DNA of 64,000 nucleotides, from positions 111,341,040 to 111,405,039 of the forward strand of contig CM045987.1 in NCBI GenBank assembly GCA_025175895.1. Reading direction: 5' to 3'. Numbering within the stretch: position 1 is the stretch's first letter; each line of letters begins with the position of its first letter. This DNA is from Wurfbainia villosa (lineage: Eukaryota; Streptophyta; Magnoliopsida; Zingiberales; Zingiberaceae). The translations under genes and the position numbers were made by a program. Of the stretch, positions 25,201-37,200 are shown one piece after another. The notes below the pieces were generated by a model. It did no database searches. It was not told where the DNA came from and worked only from the letters and a program-made list of their open reading frames with translations.

Positions 25201-28200
25201 ATATCAAGAGTAAAAACAAGATCTACACACGGTATTCATTGATTTAGAAAAAGTTTATAATAGAGTCCCAAAAAAATATATGAAGAATTCTAGAAAAGAG
25301 GGGTATTAGCATAGCATATATTGTACTAATTAAAGATACATATGAGAAAGTAGCGATCAAAGTGAAGATTTCAAGCGGATTAACGGAAGCATTTCCAATA
25401 AAAATAAAGTTATATCAAGGATCAGCTCTGAGTCCCTATCTTTTTATACTAATCATGGACGAACTCATTGGACATATTCAAGACACAGTACTGTGGTGCA
25501 TGTTGTTTCCAGATGATATTGTTTTGATATATGAAACACGTGAAGGAGTAAATGCTAAACTAGAATCTTAACGATAAACACTAGAAGTGAAAGGTTTTAA
25601 GCTTAGTAAAGACAGAATATATAAAATTTAAGTTTAACAATATTAGATATAATGAGACAAATATTAAAATTGGAGACGACGAGTTGTCTGGATCTGAGAT
25701 ATTTAAATATTTAGGATCATTTTTGCAAGACGATGGAGAGAACGAGAGAGATATCTTGCATATAATACAAGTAGAATGGTTAAAATGGAGAAAAACATCG
25801 GATGTTTTATATGATCATAAAGTATCTCTAAAATTTAAAGGAAAGTTCTACAAAATGACAATTAGATCTGTCATGTTATATGGTGTTGTATGTTAGACTA
25901 TTACTCAAGCACATGAGAAAAAATGAGAGTTGCAGAAATGAGGATGTTAAAATGGATGTGTGGACACACAAGGATGGATAAAATAAGAAATGAGAGCATT
26001 AGAAAAAAAATCAAAATTGTATCTATTGAAGGAAAACTCCAAGAGACAATACTTAGATGATTAATAAATGCTCTAGATCAGGGTTGTCAAAATCGCGAGT
26101 CAACTCGTCGATTTTACGAGTTTACGAACTATTATTCCAATCCCGTGTTGAATCGGTTGAAAATCACACCCCTCTTGTAAAATCGATTGAATCGCGAGTC
26201 AAACAGTCAAAATCGGTAAAATTGCGTTTTGAACCGGCCATAACTCGAGTTTGGGCTAAAATATAAATTACGTCGTTTAGGCTCTAAATAAGCAAAAAAC
26301 ACAACCCTAAAACGCTAAAACAAACAGAGCGAGAGCGAGCGATCTTCATCTTCCATTACACAGATTCGTTCGTCGATTTGGCACTGAGAGTGAGAGCAAC
26401 GATCTTCAAGAGTCGAGACTTCTTCGATTTTACACTAAGAGCAGCGATCTTTCAAGACTTCCTTCGTTGATTTTGCACTAGGAGGTAGGAGCAGCGATCT
26501 TCTAAGCTTGAGCCAGCCAAAATTCGTTGATTTTGCACCCACCCACCTTCGAAACTTGTCAAAATCGTGAGCAACCGCGTAGATAGATGATAGCCGCGCC
26601 GAGGTAAGTGTTTGCAGTTCAATGTCTTGTATTTGCTTGCTTCTTTGTTCTGCTTGGTCGTGTGTCCTATTACTTTGATTTTCCTATATTTATATGCCTG
26701 TGAAGTGTGATTTATAGTTGTTGCCTGATTTATTTTCATTTGCTTTCAAGTTGTACTTTACTCATGCGATTATTTTTAATTGTGCATTAGAAATGTCAAC
26801 TAAAGGATCATCTAAAGGGTCAAAATTCGAGAAAGAATGCTTCGGTAGTAGAATCTCGAGTTGGGAACATGGATATGATGTTGTTGGTAATTCAAGAAAG
26901 GTGAAATGCAAGTATTGTGATAAGATTGTAAATGGTGGCATTTTTCGTTTAAGCATCATTTAGCTTGCACTCGGAGGATGCAAAGCCATGTATTAGTGTT
27001 CTGATGATGTGAAGAAGAAGATGTTGTCCTTGTATGCAAAATTGCTCAAGCATCCAAACAAAGAAAAGGATTATTTGTTCTAATGAGGATTCATCAGCAA
27101 TTGTGAAGAGCTACAAGCAAGTAAAAAGAGAAAGGGAAATGCAACAATGGAAGAATTTATCCAAGTTAAAAAAAGTAGTTCTCAAGCCACAATTAATCAA
27201 TTCATGAAGAAGGACATAAGAGAAGAAGTTTGCCAACAAATTGCCAGGTTCTTTTACACATCTGCCATTCCCTTTAATTGTGCAAAAAATCCTGAATTTG
27301 CAAAGATGTTTGAGATAGTTGGGAAATATGATTGTGGATTTAAACCTCCATCTTATCATGAGTTGAGGGAGACATTCTTGAAAAAAGAAGTAGATAGAAC
27401 AATGACTTTGCTTGAAGAGCATCGATTTGTGTGGAAAAAAAAAGGATGTTCTATTATGTCTGATGGATGGACCGATAAGAAAAGGTGATCTATATGTAAT
27501 TTCTTAGTGAATAGTGAGAAGGGGACGATCTTTTTGCAATCCACTGACACATCTGATATCTCAAAGACGGCAGATAAGGTTTTTGAAATGTTAAATGAAA
27601 TTGTGGATAAAGTTGGTGAAGAAAATGTTGTGCAAGTAATCACCGATAATGCAGCAAATTATAAAGCCGACGGAGAGATGTTGATGTATAAGAGAAAATG
27701 CATATTTTGGACACCATGTGCAGCTCATTGCATTGATTTGATGCTTGAAGACTTTGAGAAAAAATTAAAAATCCACGAAGTCACAATTTCAAAGGCAAGA
27801 AGAATTTCAACTTTCATATATTCGAGGACTCTTCTGATTTTTCAATTAAGAAAATGTACAAAGGGAAGAGATATAATCCGCTCTTTGCTTACAAGATTTG
27901 CAACGCATATTTGTCTTTGAGTTGTATTAATGAACTTAAAAGTGGTTTATTGATTGTTCACATCTGATTTTTGGAAGAGTAGTCGATTTTCAAAGATACA
28001 GGAGGGAAAGTTTGTTCAAAAGACCATTTTAGATGGGAGATTTTGGCGTAATGTAGTTACATGTCTGAAGACAACAAGTCCTCTCATTAAAGCACTTCGA
28101 TTGGTAGACTCTGAAGAGCCTGCTATGGGTTTTATTTATAAGGCAATGGAAGTTGCAAAGGAGAAAATAAAAGTCAACTTTGGCTATGAGAAAAAACTGT

Positions 28201-31200
28201 AAGCATATGTGTTTGTTTACTACTTTGATATTAAATTTCATATACATTAATTTATTGATTAATTTAATATTATATGCTATTTCTTGCAGTTATGAACCGG
28301 TATGGAAGATTATTGATGAAAGATGGGAAAATCAACTTCATCACCCATTACATGCTGCAGGTTATTTTTTGAACCCTGTGTATCAATATAACCCAGATTT
28401 TGAAGCAGATTCGAGGGTAAAAAATGGACTTTATGATTGCATGGAGCGAATGATAGATGATCGAGATGTGAGAAGCACAATTCATGCACAATTGGAATCC
28501 TTCAAGAAAGCAAAAGGCCTATTTGATCGTGATGCAGCAAAGTTAACCTTAGGTAAAAAATCTCCTGCAGAGTGGTGGGATTCTTTTGGTGATGATTGTC
28601 CTGAATTGCAGAAATGGGCTATACGTATATTGAGTTTGACTTGCAGCTCGTCTGGATGTGAACGTAATTGGAGTGCTTTTGAGATGGTAATTATTATAAA
28701 TCATCAAAACTCAATTATGGTCTATCATGTCTCTAATATATGGTATATAATATAACAATATTTCTAATGAAATGATATAGTTATAATTTTTGGTTGTTTG
28801 ATAATTTATTTAGGTTCATACAAAAAAGAGGAATCGCTTGCATCAGAAGAAAATGAATGACTTAGTATTTGTTTACTATAACTTGAAGATGCAAGGGAAG
28901 AAGTCTAAGGAAGAAAGTCAAACTCCAACCACTTTTGAAGAGTTCCCATCTGATGATGAATGGATAACCGAAGCACCTAGCTCTGTAGGATTGAATTTGG
29001 TGGATGAAGATGATGATGCTAACATAAATAATGATCCTTTAGAGCTAATTAACCTTGTTGATGATGTAGATAATTTAGAGGACACAGAGATCACAGGTGC
29101 TCATGTAGGGGTCGAGAGTAACATAGGTGATAAAGATGCTATACAATGTTCTAATGAGCTTGATGGTACTGATGATTTTGATCCTGAGGATGAAGATGAA
29201 GATGAAGATGGAGTTGATGTTTTGGATGTCACCAATCACCATGGATGATTTATCTTGTAGTATTGTTTTTTCTTCAATTTTTACTTTTTAGTCATCGAAT
29301 TTTTATTATATTGGGATTTGGATTATTGATGTGTGTAAATCGTGCTACGTTTTCACTACTCCATATGCATGTATTTTATCTCATTTCATGTCCTAGGCAT
29401 GTATTTTGTCATGATTCAGTTAAGTTTAGCATATTTTGGACGAAGAGACTGCTTTTGAGTGTTTTTCGTGTTAACAGGGCGAAGAAGCAGGCGTATCAAA
29501 ACAACACAGGCGTGTTATCAGTGACACGCCCGTGTCATGAGTTCCAGCGCTCAACACGCCCTGGTTCAGCAATCGACACGCCCGTGTCAGGAGTTCCAGC
29601 GCCGAACACGCCCTGGTTCAGCAACCGACACGCCCCGTTCAAGCGCTGACACGGCCGGAGAGAAATGTGCGACACGCCTCGTTCTCATTCGCACGGCGTG
29701 TGCTGCCGAGAGAAATGTGCGACACGCCTTGTGCCCTCATTTGGCACGGGCGTGTTGGCCTAATTCCGCATTCCTTTCATGAGCAACTCGACATCTTCGC
29801 CTCAATTTGTTATTTTTAACTCAAATTTTGAAACCTCGTATCTTTTCATGTTTAATTTTTTTTATATGTGAAAAAATGTTGATGATAACTATGTTTATGT
29901 TTTTTTATTAGAAATGTGAAATAGTGATTGTTCTTATGAAGTTATGATAAATATATATTATTTGACATTTTATAACACTGTTTTGGATGACCCGTAAACT
30001 CGTACGAGTTTACGATACGAGTTTGTGCGTCCCTAATCGAGTCGACACTGGAATCGCGAGTTTGACAACCTTGCTCCAGATGTGAAACTATAACAAATAC
30101 GTACATCAAACGAGGAAGAGTAAGACCAAAAAAGACGATCAGCAACAATAAAACAAGATAAAGTTTATTTAAGTATAGATGATGATGATATAGTAGGGGA
30201 TAGAGTCTAATGACGTAAAAGGATCCATATAACTGATCTCACCTAGTGGGATAAGGCTTGGTTATTATTGTAGCCAATATTGTTGGGTCAATGTGAGCTT
30301 TTCTGATAAAAAATGTGTTACAAAGTTTATGCACAAGTTAAATCTCCAGTATATGTCAAGTGGACCCCTATATGAAATCCAATAAAGGATCATTTTGCTA
30401 CTATTGCAAAAAATTAACACCAGAATCTTTTAACTTTGTTATTTTTGTTTTGTTGTTGTAACAAACCCTTATTTTTTCAAAGGACTAATATGTAACTTTA
30501 AATTTAAAAATTTTCTAGGCTAAAATGTAAAATGTTGAAATATGGTTAACATAGTGATGACCAACTTGCTCAGCCAAATAGAAGCGTGTGAGATGTTGTG
30601 GCAACATGTGGGACATGTTGAAGGTGAGTGGGCACAACAACTAATTGCATGGGGCAAGGATTAGCATTAGGCAACTGAACGTGAGGCAAGGAGAGATGAG
30701 AAGGTGATATCGGTTGACTTGATAACTAATGCAACTGCAAGGATAGGAGGGGACATCGAATAACACAAAAGGTTGTGACCATCCTAGAAACAACCAAAAA
30801 AAGGAGCTAGTTTGGAGCACTACTACCTCAAGGGTGTCAACGATGGGGCAAATCTAGTGGTGGTGGGTTAGAAGAAGAGTTCACAGCAATAGATTGCTTC
30901 TAGTATAGGAACATAAGAGATTGTCCCTTGTAGGCAAGCGAGGGGGTCATGGAATCCAAAGAAAGAATGGTGGTTGCAATTGTTGACATGCTGAGAACAA
31001 CTTCTATTGGTCATAGATGAGCCAAAAGTAGTTTGGGAAGTAGGAGGAGGCAATAGGTGACCTAGCCTGAGATGCAATGGCAGAAGCATCTTCGCAAAGG
31101 AGCAAGAGGGGGAGGGCAGTAGAAAGTTAAGGGGGAAATTAGCAATCAGCTTCTCTTAGTCAGAAAAAAAAGAAGGTAGCAAATAGATATGCTAGAGAAG

Positions 31201-34200
31201 GTGATGGAGGGAGCGAGTGACAAGGATGAGAAGGGAAGGAACAAATTAAAGATTGAAGCACTTATACAACCAAGCCAAGCTAGATTTTGGACATAGCATA
31301 GCAGATGAATGACAAACAAAAGTCACACAGAGGACTTCTTACACACACAAATTGAACTAGGAGAAATTATTATTGATTTAAAGACAATGATTACATAGAC
31401 TCTAGACCTCTTTTATAGATTTGACTCTAAAACAAATGAGAAGGTAAAAAAAACATTAAACTCTACTCTAAAAGAGAATATGTGTCGATGTTTAAATTAT
31501 CAAAGGATCACATCAAATTTAAAATTTAGTTGCAAATGTGCTAATCTTGAATTTCCATTATTTGTAGATGTGTAAATTTTAGATTATTCTCAATTTATTT
31601 ATTGACTTTATGTCCTTTTCTATATTACTTGTTTCCTTCTATTTATATCCGATCTTACACTCACCATCATAAGATCCACATAACAAAACTAATTAGTTAA
31701 AAAATAGACAACAAGTGAATGAAGCTCCCACCAATGCAAGTCCCAGGGGAAGAGGCGGACCACATTGCATTGCAAAAGGTTATTTCTGAGACTCGAACTT
31801 GTGACTATAAACTTACACGGCAACAACTTTACCATTACGCCAAAGCTCCCCTTCTAATTAGTTAATAAAAAAACAAAACAATATGCAATTTTAATTATAA
31901 ACACTTGCTAACACAAAGTTTGTGATTCTACAAAGCATGAACATCCTAGAAGGAAGCATTTGATATTGTACATTTATTTATGAACACCATGGAATCGATG
32001 CAAACAATTCTCTTCCGGCCCTCTCATTCATTTTTCCTTCGATATCTGATACCTTATGTAGCATACATGTCATATAACGTAGTCTTGATCCATAAAATAC
32101 CAACATGAGTTAAAGTTACAGCAAAGGTAAGCTGCAACTGATAAATTAATAAGCTCTAAGATTTCATGCAAATATTAAGCATCCACCCTCACAAAAAAAG
32201 GTAACTTGGTCAAAGTACTTATCACTCTACTGCTAGCGTTATAGAAAGACTAGTACATGTTGAGTGCTGAACTGCCAGTAGCATAAACTAAATTAATACG
32301 GCATGGGATGACATAAAACAGGATACCGATCAGACAAATCAATCATACTAGATAATAAGCTATTAAAAAGTAAATACAAAAGAAAAGTAACTTAGTCAAA
32401 TTACTGACTTTATCATTCTACATTAGGGCTATAGAAAAACTAGTACATATATAGTGTTGAATTGCAATTAGCATAAAACTAAATTGATACAGCATGAGAG
32501 AACATAAAACAAAATAATCATTCGATGACAAGTTCAACGGACCAGAGATAAGCTGTTATAAAGTTAAAAAAAAAACACTGAATGCAGAATTTCGAAGTTT
32601 TTTCAAGCATTAGAACATATATGAGATAACTAAGGGGCATTCTCAACCATTCATTGTACGAAAAATTTTTGTGGCAACAAAATACATGAAGGGTGGTAAC
32701 AGACAACAAGACTTAGTATACAATTATGTAAATCAGTCATTATTACCTTCAGTAATCCTAATGTGATATTCTTCACAGATAAGATATCATAAGATATCTA
32801 TCTAGTCATCTCATCAGTAATATAACAAAGAACATCAGAAGAGAAAAAAAAACATTTTGGGAAGTCTCACAGATTACCTTGAAAATATAAACTTTGTAGA
32901 AAGAATACATTAATTCAAACAAAAAAAGACAGACTCTTTTGGAATCACAAAATTCTTGAGTTACCACTATAAAAGAATAAACCACTAGGTCCACCCTAGG
33001 CCTCATAGGTTTACTTCATTGTCTACGATAACTAAAATCCTCTGCCTGAGTCGCTTAGGTGGCCTCATTTTAGGCAATGATAACCACATGACATCCAGAA
33101 GCAGCACCAAGACAAAAGATCTTACATGGAGAACCAAAACTCACAAACATAACTTGAAGTTTCATTAATTGGAAATCCCATAACAAAAGGGGGTACAATT
33201 CTCCTTAAAACATGGTAAAATTTAACCTATTCCGAAAACAATTTAATCAAACTTGAACCTATTCCCTAAATAGCTTTTTCCACAAAATAAGTCTCACTAT
33301 TGGAACATCCAGCCTCTTTAAGAGTAGATGGATCATGGTTTTGATGGTTATGAAGAGTTTAAGTTAGACTAGTTTTTGTATTTGATATGCCTATGAAGGT
33401 GTGCAGAACTTAGGAAAAAGATATACATGCTTCATGACTCAAGGTGTGGAGTTCAGAAAAGAATGTATGGGACATTTGAGGGACTGTAGGAAGAGAAACA
33501 TCAAAGCATTATTGAGTCGAGGAAGTGAACTATGCAAGCAATGGTGAAAGATGGAATATGGAGTGAGCCAAGGGCTCGATACATTTGAGGGATGAATAAG
33601 TGGACGAGAGAAGACTTCAAAGCATGGTTAGACTCCATGGGAGTTGTGAGTTAGTGACCTAGACACATAGGGCGAGGGTAACGCTCGATTTAGACGGACT
33701 TGGTCATTAAATTAGCAATAGTTAATCTACTAGCCGACTGAAGGAGTCATTCAGTCAACTAGTGTTTTGAGTCAACTCAAACACTAACAAAATGAAGCCT
33801 CTTTGGAGACCAATCAAGTAGCCAATCGACTAATTCCTATGACCAAATGACTGGTGAAGTTTGGATGAAGCAATCACTGAAGAAAATAGTTGTAATCCAC
33901 TAAAACATATCAGAATAATCAACAATCAATTGAGTCGATGGATGGTATATAGCAGTGAATTGATAATGGTCAACATAGTAAAAACGTGTCAAAGAATCAT
34001 TTTGAGGAAGAGTCTATTTAATGGATTTCAAAAGCTACAAAATGGCTACAACAAAATCATTCTTATACACCAACATTTTGTTATTTCTCTAAGATTTATT
34101 GTAAACCCTAATATCTCTATTGTAACCCTCTTGTACGAACATGTGGTACTACTAAAAATAAAATATAGAGAATTCTGAAAGTAATCCACCAAAGGATTAT

Positions 34201-37200
34201 AAGCTGTACAATAAGAGCCTGAGGGTTACCATACTATATTAAATGTTTATGTCATCTAGTTTGTTTTATGTATTTTTATATTTCACTACATATTTTATTT
34301 TAGATCACTAACTTGTAGAAAAAAGTGCTATTCACTCCATTCTACCACATCAGTCATCCAGTCACACACACCAAAATTAACATTAATCATAATGTGATGT
34401 TCTTCACAAACAAGATAATATGAGATATCTAGCCGTCAATAATCACATCCAAAGCAATGAAGGAGATCAAGAAAAAAAAAAGGACATTTTGGAAGTCTAT
34501 TAATTACCATAGTATATTCTAATGTTTGTAGAAATAATACATTAATTCAAAAAGAAAAGTTATCACTATAGGAATGAGCCACTAAGTCCACAGTAGGCCC
34601 CATTGGTTTACTTCATTGTCTATGATAAGTATAAACATCCACTAAGTTGCTTATGTGACCTAACCTTAGGCAATGGAAGTTGCATGACATCCTCAAGCAG
34701 CACCAAGATAAATGATCTTACATGGAGAACCAAAACTCAAACAAAACTCGAAGTTTCAGTAATTGGAAAAATCCATGACCAAAGGGGGAGCAGTTCTACT
34801 CAAAACATGCTAAAGTTCAACCTATTCCTAAACAACTTCGTCAAACTCAAACCTATTCTCTAAATAACTTATTCCAAAAAATAAAAGTCAAATTACCTAA
34901 CTTTTTGCGACTTCAGCAAAAGAAATTACTACAGCTTTTAAAACCCATAAAATTTATCTAAAACTCCCAGTTTTGAATTTTCTATTTAAACTACAATACC
35001 TCTAGTTTTGACCACATACGGATCATGCAAGCTAAACCAATTCCTAATATGTTAATATACAAGACTTGTTCAAGTTAACATTTACTAGATCATACTAACT
35101 TTGCCAAATAAACAAACAAGAAGCAAGTTCTATGTATTTCATATGTCAATATGTAAATATGGACAATGACAGGTATTGCTTAGATTCATACACAAAATAT
35201 GTAAATGAAATTAAGGATTGCTTAGCATAATTATTCTAATTATTAAGTGATAGATATAATTTTTTTGCATTGATTGCTAGTGTTGATCTATATAATGTAT
35301 TATATGGTGGATGCAAATTATGCACCAGCATGAGTTATGCAATGGTTCAACCTTATACTTCCTGAACATGATTACGGCCTTGGTTCACCGCATAAAGAGA
35401 GAAAAAAATAGAATGTAATCCAACCCTATTATATAACCATATATGGCTCATTATTTTCCAACACAGAAAAGAGATAAAAGGAGCAACATTTTTGCACCTT
35501 CTGATCTATGTTTGTTCATCGGGCTTTCCTATGGCTCTAACCTTGTCAAAGTTTATCAAATTTACTAACCATTAGCAAACTCAAGCAAAAAACCATTACC
35601 TCAATGTTTATATCACATGCATTACAAAAGTCCAACCATTAATTGATCCACAGTTAAAAATTGATCATATATACTATTCACATACAGGAAAAGGAACATC
35701 ATTATTCTCATTTTACAAGCAAAGGATAATTTTCTGCTATTTTTTTGAAGCTAAGTTTTGTCCCTTGACAAATAAAACCACCACCCAAATCTGCAGATCA
35801 TGCAACTCCAAAAAACCTCATGCTAAACAATATAAATACTTGTGGTTTCATTAGATCATAACTTTAAATAGCATTCAAAGCAAAGACCACTTTGACCTAT
35901 CAAACTTAAAATAACCAGTAACTAAGGAGCTATTACAGCAGTCTATTATATAGCATACTTATGACAGTCATGCAGAAGACAACATTCAAATGTCCAGTAA
36001 TTAAGGAGCTACCAAAGAGAGGACAGCAGGGTTGTGTCAGTCATACAGAAAACTACTAGCTTTTCAACGATTAATGAGGAAAGTCAAATTTGCAGATGGC
36101 AGTGTATGTACTATACAAAAAGGCTAAAACATAACAGAGGCCCTAACTCAAAAAGATACTTTGCATGAACATGGACTATTGATAGAATATAAGTTCAACT
36201 GACTCTATTAAAACCAGCGATTAAGGATATCGGGACCCATCCCTGTTGATCCATGTTCTGCCTCAAAAAAACATCTCTACACAAGTTTTCTGCACTGGAG
36301 GATGGAAAAAAGGAATAGCATTGAAACCAAATACGTTTTGGATGTCAAAAACAGTAATCCACTTGCAAAACAAATGTTGACCTGAAATAATAATCTATCT
36401 GCTTCAACAAATTAGCAGATTGTGGATCAATAGTTGGAATAAACATCTGAGGAGGCAGTGCTGGATGAGTAACGAAGGGTACAGCTCCAGGAGGTGGCTG
36501 AGTGGCAAAATAAAAGACAGGAGATGGTCCATCTGAAGGCAGGCAAAATCAACGCCGTAATATGTGAATAATACTAGACTTGTAAAAGACAGGGATCAAA
36601 TCCAATATAACCTGATAAACTTACCAGGGAAGACAATTGTGGTGCCGTAAGGACCATCCTGAGGAGGGTTGAGGAATGGAGGTGTTACAGTTGTAGTTGG
36701 CCTTAGGTATGGTTGAGCATTCCGTGGTTGCATGCGGACATCTCTTCCACCTGGATTCCTACGATACCCATCCTGGCCACTGCGCTCCCCATCACGGTGG
36801 TTGCCGTAGTTTTGGTAAGAACTAGCACCGCCGCCAGTGTTCCACCTCCGGTGGCCACCATAGCTTCTATGGTCGCCACCATCATAGGCCTGTGATCCCG
36901 ACCTGCCAGTAGTATAACTACGGTGCCAATTCGTAGTCTTTTTGACAATTTGGTCTTGAGGTGAGACTTGAGGCGGTGCAAGCTTCTCAGAACTCGCCGC
37001 AGGCGACGAAGAAGTAGGTGGTAGTGAAGATGGTACTATCCCACCATCAGCAGCTGCACCACCGCTACTGTTGCCGCTGCCGTTGCCACGTTTAAACGAT
37101 TTCTGACGAGCAGGCATCGAATGGTTCCGGGATAGCGACGGATTAGAGTTCTTTTTTGGCGAAGAAGTGGAAATCGCAGGGCTCTACGAACACAGAATCA

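Larger units (their letters stand above)
26079..30073 (+). mobile_element. hAT-superfamily DNA transposon, 3,995 bp
   Basis: The element begins CAGGGTTGTCAAA and ends TTTGACAACCTTG, imperfect terminal inverted repeats. The 8-bp flanks CTCTAGAT (26071-26078) and CTCCAGAT (30074-30081) are a one-mismatch target duplication, the hAT standard. The element sits inside the C-terminal region of an RTE LINE. It carries a transposase pseudogene and, in its 3' tail, a piece of gypsy-type LTR. Confidence 0.9.
23060..30274 (+). mobile_element. Full-length RTE LINE split by a hAT transposon
   Basis: A perfect 14-bp target duplication, CAATATTGTTGGGT, lies at 23046-23059 and 30275-30288. Without the hAT insertion and its 8-bp duplication the LINE is about 3.2 kb, a normal full-length RTE size. 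The 5' leader contains the RTE-like phrase TCCTATCATAGTCGGTCCCA. Endonuclease remnants follow, then RT, then the C-terminal region, which is interrupted at 26078 and resumes at 30074. The 3' end reads CACCTAGTGGGATAAGGCTT with a short TTATTATTG tail. Many stops and frameshifts mean it is inactive. Confidence 0.88.
1535..36203 (-). other. LARP1 intron 4, about 34.7 kb, transposon-filled
   Basis: This phase-0 intron runs from the GTCAGT donor after exon 4 to the TTTTGCAG acceptor before exon 5. It interrupts the La-motif coding region. At least five LTR-retrotransposon insertions, two SINEs, three RTE LINE copies and one hAT transposon lie inside it, several nested with target duplications. The rest is AT-rich intron sequence. 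The size is read directly from the exon positions and assumes the assembly is collinear here. Confidence 0.85.

Noticed and set aside
36713..36895. Open frame opposite LARP1 exon 2
   Set aside because: It is the antisense shadow of a real exon with low-complexity codons.
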